Assembly (NCBI RefSeq): GCF_019279795.1
Contig: NC_056744.1
Coordinates: 904,417,688-904,481,687 of the forward strand
DNA from: Protopterus annectens
Lineage: Eukaryota; Chordata; Ceratodontiformes; Protopteridae
DNA: 64,000 bases
Direction: 5' to 3'
How positions within the stretch are numbered: position 1 is the stretch's first letter; each line of letters starts with the position of its first letter. A program made the position numbers and the translations under genes. Below the pieces are notes generated by a model, which did no database searches, had not been told where the DNA came from, and saw only the letters and a program-made list of their open reading frames with translations. Of the stretch, positions 48,421 through 58,689 are shown piece by piece.

Positions 48421-49172
48421 TTTTTTTCACTACCTTCTATTTTTCTTTAAATATTTCTTGTACATAATATACTACACCATTCATATATTTTCCTGAGTTC
48501 TTTCTATTTCTCCTTTTACATTTTTATTTCTCTCATTACACTACCACGTTCCTTGACTAATACACTTAAGTAACTCAATACTTCTTTTCTTTTTCCTTGC
48601 AAAAGATATCTTTGCTTATATAACAATTGTATTTTTCATGATTTCTTTCATATAATTATTTTTCTTTGTCAAAATACTATCATTATATTCTAAATCTTCC
48701 AGTGTATAGTTATATATTTTTTTATATTTTTCTTTCTCTACTTTTCCTCACATCATATTGCCACTGTAAAAACATTTTTTATATTTTTCCTTAAATCCCA
48801 TCCACCATTCAGATAATTTTTTATAAATTCTCCTCATAGTAATATGATATTTCCATAACTGTATTGCTAATTTCTTTCCTTCTTCATTCTGTGATTTCTA
48901 ATTTATCCATTTTATTCCTTTGTCTATTTTTATATATTCCTTGTTTTCCTTTATCTCTAGCCATATTACAGTATGATCAGAAAATCCTGTTTCAACTACC
49001 TCCTATTTTTCTATAACTAAACTTTCTGATACTATAAAATAATCTTTTTCAGTTCCATATATACCCCTTTTGTAAGTCCATGAATTTTTGTCCCAAAGTT
49101 TTAACTTACTACATCTTATAACGTCTAACATTTTTCTATATCACTTCCTTTCTTTTATGCTTGCCTCTTAAG

Positions 49173-49555
49173 TCACAATTTAAGTCTCCTGTTAGTATAA
49201 CATGTATCACTATGTAAGCTTTCCCTTTCTTTAAAATTACTACAAGCATATAATGTTATAATTATATATACTTGTTCTATCCATTTTAAATCTACATTGG
49301 CTAATCTTCCCATTTTTCCTAACATTTCACCTAATATCTTCACTGTATTTCTACAGAATACAAGTATTCCAGAACATCTCCCATTCCCAAATTCCAGATT
49401 ATCTTTCCTCCCCATATTTTTTCTGTTTGTAATCCATCTTCATTTGTTAAAAATCTTGAGTCTTCCAGTATAATTACTTCTACATCACATGTATTGCACA
49501 ACTCAAAAATTCCTATTCTTCTTACTATATTCTTAAAACTATTCACATTTATAGA
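49173..49555 (-). pseudogene. Tx1-like ORF2 endonuclease N-terminal part
   Basis: Two overlapping frames (49,340-49,546 and 49,173-49,415) give MNSFKNIVRRIGIFELCN, VEVIILEDSRFL (E of the QET/EDS block) and GRCSGILVFCRNTVKIL. That matches the start of L1/Tx1-type endonucleases (N-x-N-S/G, then E-T/S-R, then G-V/I-x-I-L-F). The rest, to RT, is eroded. Confidence 0.78.
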
Positions 49556-49581
49556 AATTTTTATTTTCCCTTTTCCTTAGA

Positions 49582-49730
49582 TCCATGGGTTCATAGGTTC
49601 ACAGCTAATTACTAAGGCAGCTTTCTTATTAATTCATTCTAAGCCTAGTCAATTCCCTTAAATGTGAGAATCAAACACTGTACCTTGTGTCTGTGAGGCA
49701 AACACCTTAATTGTTATACCAATCCCAATG
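49582..49730 (-). mobile_element. tRNA-derived SINE with a CR1-like 3' end
   Basis: On the minus strand it has a tRNA-like head (GGTATAACAATTAAGGTGTT, TGTTTGATTCTCA as B box) followed by GACTAGGCTTAGAATG and a tail reading GTGAACCTATGAACCC. The tail matches the ends of the CR1 copies here, which explains how CR1 machinery could mobilise it. It lies between ORF1 and the endonuclease of copy J. The limits are approximate. Confidence 0.75.
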
Positions 49731-49999
49731 AATAGCTGTATATATTTTTTTCATCCATTTCCTTTCTTTTTTTTTTTTGTTTGTAGTTATCCCTTTAATT
49801 TTTGGGTCTTTTACCCTTTTACCAATAGAATTATTTTCTTTTCTTTTATTTACTCCTCATTTATGTTTTTGGTATCACTTATTTCAGAACCTTCATCTAT
49901 GTTCTCTTTATTATTGTTTTTCTCATCTAATTTTTCCTCTATTTCTACTACTTCTAAAATTTCTTCTCTTTGTTCATTTTTTCTCTTTCTTCTTCCTTA

Positions 50000-50985
50000 C
50001 TCTTATTTTCATTTTACAATCCAGCCATAAATGTCCAATTTTGTTACATTTATAACATTTCAATTAATATTTTTGTATCATGTCCCATTTCCCCACAAAT
50101 ATAACATTTTATTTTATTACAGTTACTTATCAAATGTCATTCTTTTCAACAAAAAACATGTTTGGGGTTGTCTCAGTATTGTACAATACTCTTATTCCCC
50201 TCCACACATATCATATTTTTTTCTCTTTCTATTTTAACAAAATATTACAATCACAGCCACTAGTCCATAAGCCCCTTTTGTCATAAATGTGTGCAGTGTC
50301 TAGTATCTGTTTTCATAAAGTTTTCAAATGCTGCTTCAAAGTCTTTCTTTCTACCTCTGGCCAAAATTGTAAATTAATTTTCTGTTTTGTTTCCCTGTTA
50401 AATGCTTTTATCACATAATGATTCCATGGGTTGCAGTCTTTCCTTTTTTTTCATATTCTCCAAGAAAATTTTTCATAGAGAAAAACAGTCTCAGATTTAA
50501 TGTTACAAACTGTCTCTTTGTTAATAAGAATAAATGCTCTTACACCATGTGATTTTACACTAAATTGAGCTATTCATTTGTCCCACCCTTCATACCTGTC
50601 CATTTCTTTGTCTTCTTTACTTTGAATCCTTATCATGTAATTCAGTTTTTCCTTTTCTTCTGCCTTTTCTGCTACTCCACTTTTACCTTTATTTTACTTT
50701 TTCTACATATGTTTTCTTTTCCATCTAAGCACCATTCTTCAGGATTGCCATTGCATCCTTCTTTTGTATTTTTTCCATAATGTCCCACCCCCCCAGAAAT
50801 ATCGCCTTTATTTTCTGCCTCACTCATCTTTTCTTTAAGTAAATCATCCTGCAACCATCCAGACTGGAGGGTTGTAATTATATATCCATCATTTGTTGAT
50901 TCATCTCCATTAAATAGGTTTTTTGAAACATTTCCTCGGAATCCTGCACACATTCTTTAGTCTCAATATTTGCTTCCTCCTCCAT
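50000..50985 (-). pseudogene. Tx1-like ORF1 with CCHC zinc knuckle
   Basis: The likely start is the ATG at 50,985 (MEEEANIETKECVQDSEEMF), shadowed by the frame 50,672-50,953. Near 50,016-50,059 the minus strand reads CYKCNKIGHLWLDC, a perfect CX2CX4HX4C knuckle, preceded by a degraded one (CYICGEMGH) at about 50,069-50,108. The protein would bind element RNA or DNA. Frameshifts are many. K/E-rich sequence follows the knuckles. Confidence 0.75.
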
Positions 50986-51170
50986 TTCTTTTCAGCACTC
51001 CATCATTCTCCTCTCTCTCTCCATCTGCCTCCCTGTTTCTCTCAGCTGCCTCTCCAGTGGGAATGGAAATGGGTCCGCTCACAACAATGACGAGTAGGGG
51101 AAGTTCCCAATTGCCTCACCAAATTTCTCCTAGTAGTAAAAATACTACCTCTGGTCTCCCCTGAAAAGAG
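50986..51170 (-). other. Probable 5' region of Tx1-like copy J
   Basis: G/A-rich on the minus strand (GAGAGAGGAGAATGATGG), more GC-rich than the rest of copy J. It precedes the ORF1 start, so it could be the 5' UTR and promoter of the element. Upper limit is a guess. Confidence 0.4.
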
Positions 51171-52379
51171 CCCAGTAACCTCCAGGAACTAACCTAGTCA
51201 ACAAAGGATAAATTAAAAAATTCCCCTGACCTTTTTGATAACTTCCGTACCTTTTTTTTCAAGAGAAGATTTACTAAGTGAATTAGAAACTGGTCTCTTT
51301 TTTAATAACACTGATACTGTACCAGTAGATTTTGCTACATCCAAGTAAAATTGCACATATGGAGTTTCCTATTCTTTAATAAGAAAAATCTGTTTCTTGA
51401 GAAGCTGAAATAAATGTTTGTTTATTCCCACTAGTCAAAAGCAATAGCAAGAAAAGGCATTTGGACTACATACCCAAGTTCCTGCTATAGTCTTAGATCA
51501 GGTACCAATTGCTTGTGTTTGGCATAGAAAGTAGTACTATAGTCCAAAGAAAATCTCACATAATTTTTACAAGTTATATGTCATTACTTATCTCAGTGGG
51601 TTTGTTCAGGATGGCTTCATGATCATTATAATGAAAGCATTTGATTATAAAAGAAATGTCAATTTGTAGATGGTCATCCTCAGAGTAAAAAAAGGCACAC
51701 ACACTCAATAACAAGGACATTCCAAGTGCTCAGCAGCTTACATGACACTTTTTAATAAAATCCATGAGACTGTCTCCAACATTTCAGGCAACTCTATGAC
51801 CCTTAAGTTGTTTCACTGAAGCCTATTCTGCAGATCTTCAGTTTTGTTTCCAATTTGCTGAGATGAAACTTGCAGTTACTAGATATATTCTGACTACATT
51901 TACCACAAAAGAATGTTGTTTCACCAAAGATTTAAATGCTGCTGACACATCACTACTTTAATGCTATTTAGCTGCTCATTGGGTTACTCTGTGCTACACA
52001 GATGTTTTTAAACTCTAGCACAGTAGTCTTCATTCATTTGAATAGCTTGCAGCTCTTCTATAACTTGCAATGAGGAGTCCACCATCTTGCAGGGTGTGAA
52101 TGACCCAATCCCAGCAATAGAACCTCCACCTGCTGCTTGCTGAAAGTTTTCTGAAAACCTTTCTTTTATACAGTCATGCAGAACAGACGAATTTACAAAA
52201 ATAATACATCAAAAGGCAACCAAAACACATAAGCAGTGATACACTATAAAATAAAAAATAAAACAACCACAAAAGATAAAAAACAAACAAGTTAATACTT
52301 CTTAATTACTTGTATTCTGTACATAGAACTGAAGTACATACAAACAAAACACTTAAATACACAAAAATCGCATGAGCAA
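51171..52379. other. No recognisable feature
   Basis: The 3' UTR of the Penelope-like relic may reach into the right part. No motif supports this. Confidence 0.4.
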
Positions 52380-53500
52380 TCAAATAAAATAATCTGTGTC
52401 TTAGAGGTTTCCTCTTGAGAAAAACCTTCATGTTCTCCTTATCATTTAAACCTGGATACAAACAGGCTTCCAGTTTTAATAATCAAAAATATTCATTTAA
52501 ATCAAATTCTTCCTCAGCATCAAACCTATTCACCACCCTATCAATGTATTCAATAACATAAAAAAGAAATGCAATTCCTTGCTGTTAACACACTTGCTAG
52601 TATGTTTAGCCAGTGCATTAGTGAGGTCCTTAATTTCTACAAATAATACATACATACAAATAATCATAAATTCTATGAGCCAAATCTCTTGTTGTTCTTC
52701 CAATATAAAAGGCATTACATCTGTAACATATAGTGACATAAACAACAAACTTTGATTTACAATTAAATAAACCGGGGAGTATAATTTGCTTGTTTTTTAT
52801 AACAACAAATTTTTGTTTGTGTCTTTCGGCTTTTCCCAGTTAGGGGTCGCCACAGTGGAACTCCGGTCTGCTAATGATTGGTAGTTGATTTTTATGTGCC
52901 GAGTTACCAGCCCTGATGCACAATCTTCAACGATGGTACGCCCATTCACGTATGTCTCCACACAGAAGACGGTCTAGCTTTTATAACAACAAATACCCTC
53001 CTTAATAAATTTACAGTAATTACAATGAAGACATTTGAATATATGCTTAGGCTTAAATTTAATTTCAACAGAAATATTGTTTAATCTGGACTGAAAAATA
53101 TCTGTCAAATTAGTCCCTCACTGTCTGATAACTTCAACAATCATATCACTAATATGTGGAAACCTTTAAGAAATCTCCAATTTATTTTTTATCATATACT
53201 CATCCAATGAATTAGTTAATAACATAGATATATTATAACTTTTATTTTGATTGTACAAAATCCCACTATTGATATTATTCAAGTTATCATGTTTGCAAGG
53301 CTTAAAATTAGAAATTCTACTATTTTCCACCTCAGCATGAGTATGTAAAACAAAATCCTAAGTGATGAAGCCTGAAGCTCAAGAGGTAAATTTCTTGGCA
53401 TCCATGTTGAGATCACATAATAAAAAGTTATGATCAATGAATTGGTTATAATTCTTTGTAGTGCATGGAGCTTTATCTGCTCCATGTACTACTAGTACAG
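52380..53500 (-). mobile_element. Penelope-like element relic with GIY-YIG endonuclease
   Basis: Minus-strand reading gives a RT-end/linker part (53,100-53,485, with YNISMLLTNSLDEYMI, then KRFPHISDMI) and the cysteine linker FKCLHCNYCKFI at 53,001-53,040. After a nested SINE, GIY-YIG blocks follow at about 52,660-52,780: VVYVTICYRCNAFYIGRTTR, then DLAHRI. Next come DLTNALAKHTSKC, IEYIDRVVNR and LKLEACLYPGLND near 52,440-52,620. Penelope-like elements prime with this nuclease. Stops are few relative to its age. The RT core was not seen. Confidence 0.85.
52811..52978 (-). mobile_element. tRNA-derived SINE (family S), 5'-truncated, 16-bp target duplication
   Basis: Only the 3' two thirds are present (from CTAGACCGTCTTCTGTGTGG to the AAACAAAAA tail on the minus strand). 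TTTTATAACAACAAAT is repeated at 52,795-52,810 and 52,979-52,994. It lies between the cysteine linker and the GIY-YIG domain of the Penelope-like relic. The head with the Pol III boxes is missing, so this copy cannot be transcribed. Confidence 0.92.
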
Positions 53501-53664
53501 AAAAAAAGAGGAAAAAAGATGGCCTTCAAAGCTGTAAAGAATGTAAGGGGTGCTATTAGAAAGGCAGTGTAATGCTTTCTGTTACATTTGCAATCAGCTT
53601 TCATGGCTGTCAACAGTCCAGATTTTTGCAGAATATCTAGATTTTTGCCTTGTTTATTTGGTAT

Positions 53665-53914
53665 TGTTGCTCATCTTATGTGCATTAAGAAGACAATGAG
53701 GCTTGGGTGTTCATTTAAGTAGTTTATTGTATACCAACAGATCAGCATGGATGGAAGGAACATTGAACTTGAACTAAATGACTACATACTTGCATGCTGT
53801 CACCCTGACTGCTCACTCAAAATGGCACTCTTACTTGCACATGCTCAGTACTTATATGCACATGCCTACTGACTTAAATATTTCTTAAAGGTATATCACA
53901 CACTCTGATATACA
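53665..53914 (-). repeat. 3' LTR (250 bp)
   Basis: On the minus strand it begins TGTATATCAGAGTGTGTGAT and ends in ACA. It differs from the 5' LTR by scattered substitutions and indels. An AATAAA signal lies at 53,723-53,728 (minus strand). Confidence 0.94.
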
Positions 53915-53926
53915 TCCTCCCTCTTT
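53915..53926 (-). promoter_or_regulatory. Polypurine tract
   Basis: AAAGAGGGAGGA on the minus strand, immediately upstream of the 3' LTR start, as needed to prime plus-strand DNA synthesis. Confidence 0.9.
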
Positions 53927-54008
53927 ACTGAATTGTCTCGTATAAACAATGACATTTCAATAGGCGTGCGATTATACAGACATTAATAAAGAAAAACAAC
54001 AGTCATGT

Positions 54009-54545
54009 TCAGGTTGCCGTGTATCTAGAATTAGATTTTGAGATGCGACCTGACCTCATAACATAATAGTTAGGACTGGGTTTAGCAACAGAGACAGTCA
54101 CTGGGGAATGTTCTGCTCGAGTCTCAGGGATTTTCTCAGGAATGGGGATTGCTGACAGAATATCCTCTGGAACAGGAACATTAGACAAGTCACTCTGAGA
54201 ACTGAAGTCTTTGTCACAGGCAAGATACTGCAACAATGGTTCTGATACTGGTAACAAATGCTTTCAATTTCATCTGAATTCCATTTCTTGTCATTCCACA
54301 ATGTACGATCTCAGCTCTTGACACACACTTTTCACAAATCCAATGCAATCAAAACACTTTGATGTCTGCATCCTCGCTATCTCCCCTTTTTTCAATGAAC
54401 TGAGTGGTTTTCTGATTTTATCATAATAGAACTTCTGGAACAAACACTTCTTCAACAGCTGGGCTTTTACTGCTTTGTTGTTCTTAGCACATGGAACCAA
54501 TACATTACTGCTGATTGGTAATGTGGTTCTGGTTTGTCTTGACAT
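54009..54545 (-). pseudogene. Ty3/gypsy integrase C-terminal tail
   Basis: The frame 54,291-54,545 contains TLPISSNVLVPCAKNNKAVK and the lysine-rich KKCLFQKFYYDK, the usual stretch following the integrase core. The frame 54,009-54,257 ends with VMRSGRISKSNSRY, a RSGR-x-SKPP-type ending typical of one vertebrate gypsy group. Frameshifts separate the two. Confidence 0.8.
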
Positions 54546-54576
54546 AACTCTCTGGGCAGGTGAACCAAGATGATTA

Positions 54577-55275
54577 TCATGAGGAATGTTTCTGAGATTT
54601 TAACAAGTTTATAAAAACATTGTTAATATCATGTCTGGATTTCTCTAACAGCTGTTTTGCACTTTGAACTGCATGTTCAGGCAACCCGTTTGACTGAGGG
54701 TATTGAAGACTACTTGTAATATGAACAAAGTCCCACACTATCTGCTCCATCACATGCTGAAAGACTTCACTGGCAGAATTTATTCCAAATGACATTCTCA
54801 GAAACCTATATCTTCCAAATGGTGTACTGAAGGTGGTTAACAATGAAGATCTTTGGTCAAGCAAAATTTGCCAAAATAAAGTCTTTGTATCTAACACAGA
54901 AAAAAACAGTGGCATTTGGCATGAAGGCAGCAACCTCTTCGACCGTGCATATTGAATGATGAGGTCTTTTTAATGCTTTGTTCAGATCTCTTGGCTCTAT
55001 ACATATTTTGATATCATCTGAGCTACTATCATGGAGGATACCCATTCAGTAGGTTCTTCTACTGGACAAATTACTCCTAGCTGCACCAATCTGTCTAGCT
55101 CAGCTTTGACTCTGCTCTGCATAACTACTGGAACTTTCCGTGCTGGTCTGACAACTGGGCTGACCTCTGGGTCTAACTTCATAGAGTACACAACTGGTAG
55201 TTTGCCTAGTTTGTTTGCAAAAATATAAACATACTCAGAAAAAAATAGTTTGAATGAAATCTGAGCTGTTGTCAT
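54577..55275 (-). pseudogene. Ty3/gypsy RT start fused to integrase remnant by deletion
   Basis: The frame 54,997-55,275 carries the RT entry (PVVRPARKVPVVMQSRVKAE, LVQLGVICPVEEPTEWVSSM). The frame 54,577-54,933 continues RT (DTKTLFWQILLDQRSSLLTT, FGRYRFLRMSFGINSASEVF) and then jumps within a few codons to the integrase end (SSLQYPQSNGLPEHAVQSAK). The catalytic YxDD of RT, RNase H and the first part of the integrase core are therefore deleted. No enzyme activity is possible. Confidence 0.9.
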
Positions 55276-55348
55276 GCAGGCCTACATGGTGGACCTCTTT
55301 ATTAAATGAAAGCAGTCCCAGTTTTAAACTGTCTCTGAGGCCTAATAA

Positions 55349-55807
55349 TTACTGCATGTGTCTCTTGATTATGGAAAACTGCAAGTCATAGCCGTTTCCA
55401 GCAGAATAACATGAAAGCACTATTGAGCCTTTGGTTTGAATCTCTTCACCATCATAAGCAACGAGTTTTGCACACTTTGTCAAATCAAGTTGTTCTGTAG
55501 ATTTTACTCTAGCAAATGTTTCTGCTGATGTAACATTGCACCTTGAGCCAGTATCTAATTTGAGCTCTACAGGACTCCCATTAATCCAAACAGTGCAAAG
55601 GATTTCATTCTTTGCCCACAAATCTACTGCATTGACTGTTTCACCAAGCACAGACATACCATCAACATAAAAAGTAGGGTCACAGCTTTCTAACTGATCA
55701 ACTTGCCTCTTTGTAATGCCCTGTTTTAATAACAGAATGTGTCTTATTTGATTTACAAAACCTTCTGAAATTATTCCACTTATTGCAAGAAAGACACTGC
55801 TGACCAA
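55349..55807 (-). pseudogene. Ty3/gypsy aspartic protease
   Basis: The frame contains ELKLDTGSRCNVTSAETFAR, the DTG aspartyl protease motif, about one third of the way from its end, with KLVAYDGEEIQTKGS as the following flap region. The protease would cut Gag-Pol. It overlaps the frame of gag by about 110 bases, as in frameshifted gag-pol, but decay prevents a claim. The following linker to RT holds stops. Confidence 0.9.
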
Positions 55808-56760
55808 AAGCTAAGGACTTTTCTCTTTTGGGTTCATGATTTCCACCACAATTTTGACAGTTGACTATGAGGCTGGGTGGGAGCACATGTTTTGACTTTG
55901 CTGACTTACCCTTATGCTTCACTGAGCATGTCCTGGAATTTGCTGAAATAATTTGAGGTTTCCCAGGGATTGTTACAGGACCTGTAGTAGCTGCCATGTA
56001 CTTTGGCCTGTTTCTTTTAACCACATGCTGCATACTATCAACATACTCTTTGTCACTGTACCTCCCACAGCTATTCTCATTTGTAAGCATACTTGTATGC
56101 TTTTCTGTAAGCTCGTATATCTGACAAATCACAATGGCCTTATTTAATGTCAAATCACTGTCCTGAAGCAAAATCTTTTTCACTGTGTGATTATTAATAC
56201 CACACACAAGCCTGTCCTTTATCAACTCATCTCTCAAATCACCAAATTTGCATGATTTAGCCTTACTTCTCAAGTCAGTTATATATACTGCAAAAGTTTC
56301 ACCAGGCTTTTAATCCCTTGTATAAAATAAGTGCCTTTCTATTATAATATTTGTTTGGGGTTTACATAAATTTATGTTTTAAGAACTCAGGGTCTTCCTG
56401 CATTTCGACCAGCACCACACTATGGTTATCTTCCCCCTCCCCTGCAAACACAGCAGGTGCATATACAAATGAATGCTCTCTTTCAATGGCCTCTAAACCA
56501 GCTAAATTAAGCAGAATAAATGCCTTTGTATGTGCATCTTTGTCAGAAAAAGCAACCTGCATGAAAATATTGTACTCTTGCTCAAACACACTCCATTTTT
56601 CAGCAGCATTATTATCAAATACAAGTGGAGCAGGTCTGCCATGCCAACAAATTGCCCTTGTAATTATATTCAAATGCATGCACACAGTTATATAGATATA
56701 CCAGGTACTCGAAAAAATATTCAACTGTACCATAAATTCTTTGAAATGAGTTTTCTGCAA
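55698..56760 (-). pseudogene. Ty3/gypsy gag with CCHC-like knuckle
   Basis: The frame 56,362-56,760 has the capsid-like start (WSVFEQEYNIFMQVAF, AFILLNLAGLEAIE). A stop near 56,311 separates it from 55,698-56,273 (FGDLRDELIKDRLVCGI, NKAIVICQIYELTEKH). Cysteines NCQNCGGNH and CLSCNKWNNFRRFC near the end are CCHC-like knuckles. The capsid would assemble virus-like particles and the knuckles bind RNA. Two or more stops make it inactive. Confidence 0.85.
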
Positions 56761-57160
56761 AATAACTGTATTGTAACACTACACACACTTGTGAATACTT
56801 TGCACACTTTGGATATTGCGAATAGCTTTAGTTAATATAAAAAAGTGGTACATTGCAAAAAAATTGTCATTTTCACTTTTTTGTATATTTTATGTGATTC
56901 AGATATTGCTTCAAATGTTTTTGTAATTATTTTGAATATATTTATCAATATGTCACAATTTCAGACATTTTGTTTAGTAAGAAATTTGTTTTGCGCGTTC
57001 TGAGGGCTTTGTTTTATATTTGTAGTGAAAGAATCATTTTAGTGAGTTTTAACACCTTGAATTTGATTCTGACCTGTTTTTCGAGTCATTTGAGCAGTAG
57101 GGATGATCCACTCCTACATATTCCTCCACTTCTAACTGGTTGCCTCTTGGCTGTAACTCT

Positions 57161-57179
57161 GGATCCCATTCTAACACCA
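57161..57179 (-). promoter_or_regulatory. Primer-binding site of the Ty3/gypsy element
   Basis: TGGTGTTAGAATGGGATCC directly follows the 5' LTR on the minus strand; the TGG start pairs with a tRNA CCA end. The primer tRNA is not identified with certainty. Confidence 0.8.
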
Positions 57180-57441
57180 TGTCACTTGTCTTATGCGCAT
57201 TAAGAAGATGATGAGGCTTGGGTATTCATTTAAGTAGTTTATTGTTTACAAACACATCAGGATGGATGGCAGGAACTTTGAACTTAAACAAACTATCTAA
57301 CTAACTGACTATGTACTTGCATGCTCTCACTCTGGCTGCTCACTCAAAATGGCACTCTTACTTGAACATGTTCAGTACTTATATTAATGTGCTCACTGAT
57401 TGGAATCCTTCTTAAAGGTATATCACACACTTTGATCTACA
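57180..57441 (-). repeat. 5' LTR (262 bp)
   Basis: On the minus strand it begins TGTAGATCAAAGTGTGTGAT and ends ACA. An AATAAA lies at 57,238-57,243. It shares TTCATTTAAGTAGTTTATTG (plus strand) with the 3' LTR. Confidence 0.94.
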
Positions 57442-57446
57442 GGTAT

Positions 57447-58128
57447 GCTCCTTATAATGTCCATATCTGACAAATAATGGAGGATTGAAATCAATGAATT
57501 GCGACATACATTTGAGTTTCAGAGTTAGTATCTTTTAGAAAAAAAAACTTCCACTGAACATATCCTGTTATTCTAGCTACTTTTCAAGTTGTGAGAGGAA
57601 GGGACATGTTATTCCCTCAGACAGCACCACTGCTGCTGTGATTTACTGGTCAGTCCTGGCAGATATGATTGCCTAGTGCTAGACCTGACCTTAACAACTT
57701 AGGCAGGGGGTGCTTAATAATTGTTAAGCCACTTTAACACTTAACTGATTTATCTTCTTCCAAATTTCAGAGTGTAATCACTGTGCTCAATGCACTACAA
57801 AGTTATTCAGCATACATAATGAGTCAGCTGTCTGACAGTGAGAAATATTTGAAAATTCTTAACTTATTGATGTATTATGAAATATCTATTAGCATGCTCT
57901 TATAATAAATGTAATGGGTACATTAGGATAGCTTGGAGTAAGTATCCTTGATTTTGGGGCCTGTGTCCCCACCATTGTTTTTGGCTTTATCCAGAATTCT
58001 TGAGCACAAAAAAATGTTAAGAACTATGGTAATATGCTATTGGTATTTCTTTAAATCCTCTTAAGAAAAAAAATTGCTAGTTTGCAAGTTAAATGACTTA
58101 AAATTAAAAAAAACAGGGACATATGACT
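57447..58128. other. No recognisable feature
   Basis: Spacer between the LTR element and a SINE. Nothing seen. Confidence 0.5.
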
Positions 58129-58480
58129 GCAGGTGGCCATGGTGATGCAGCAGTTAGCATTGCCACTTCACAGCAAGAGGTTCTCCGGTTCAATTCTCAG
58201 CTGGGATGCCTTCTGTGTGGGGTCTGCATGTCCTCCCTGCAATCATGTGGGTTTCCTCCAGGTGCTCCAGTTTCCTCCCACATCCCAAAGACATGCTGTA
58301 GGTGGATTGGACACTCTAAATTGGCCCTAGGTATGAGTGTGTGCATGTGTTTGCCTTCTGTCAAAGGGTAGGAGCTGAGCTGGCAACTTGACACCATAAA
58401 AACTCCACTGCCAATCATTCTGCAGACAATTGTTCCACTGCGGTGACCCCTAACCATGAAAAGCCAAAAGGAGAAGAAGA
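58129..58480 (+). mobile_element. tRNA-derived SINE, long variant related to family S
   Basis: Head GGCCATGGTGATGCAGCAGT, GCCACTTCACAG and B box CGGTTCAATTCTC; middle GTCTGCATGTCCTCCCTG, GGGTTTCCTCCAGGTGCTCC and GACACTCTAAATTGGCCC; 3' part CTGCGGTGACCCCTAACC, AAAAGCC and a GAAGAAGAAG tail. AGGGACATATGACT at 58,115-58,128 and 58,481-58,494 is the 14-bp target duplication. Head and 3' part match family S; the middle contains an extra module. Confidence 0.93.
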
Positions 58481-58689
58481 AGGGACATATGACTACAAAA
58501 TGACTGACAATATGAAAAAGTGTATTGCTTAAAAACTGATATGTACATTACTCAACTAATTTAGGCCTAGTTATTTCTAGAGTTACTGATTTGCTTAAAA
58601 GAAAAATATGATACCAGTAGTTGGTGTAATAAGTTAAAGCTGTAAACTGTTAATGAGTTACTTTCTGTATGTCAAAGTGTAAAGTTGAA

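Larger units (their letters stand above)
40050..51170 (-). mobile_element. Tx1-like LINE copy J, interrupted by CR1, L2 and a SINE
   Basis: Reassembling the minus-strand pieces around the nested elements gives a whole LINE: ORF1 (about 50,000-50,985, CCHC knuckle), endonuclease (49,173-49,555), RT (47,672-48,420, cut before the active site), catalytic YADD (near 44,207-44,219), thumb and C-terminal part (43,296-44,200), and the final zinc-binding-like tail (40,060-40,408). The nested elements are CR1 at 40,409-43,295, L2 at 44,220-47,659 and a SINE at 49,582-49,730. The 5' and 3' ends are approximate. It has many stops. Confidence 0.82.
53665..57441 (-). mobile_element. Ty3/gypsy-type LTR retrotransposon, internally deleted
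   Basis: Two LTRs (53,665-53,914 and 57,180-57,441) flank gag, protease, RT and integrase remnants on the minus strand. GGTAT is present on both sides (53,660-53,664 and 57,442-57,446) as a 5-bp target duplication. A TGG-starting primer site follows the 5' LTR and a polypurine tract precedes the 3' LTR. Most of RT, RNase H and integrase is missing, and stops are present throughout. Confidence 0.95.

Noticed and set aside
49728..50286. F/L/S-rich hydrophobic plus-strand frames as membrane proteins
   Set aside because: They are antisense to the Tx1-like ORF1 (K/E-rich on the minus strand); composition explains the hydrophobicity.
54009..57203. Domesticated gag/pol host gene
   Set aside because: Multiple stops, a large pol deletion, intact LTRs and target duplication fit a dead retrotransposon.
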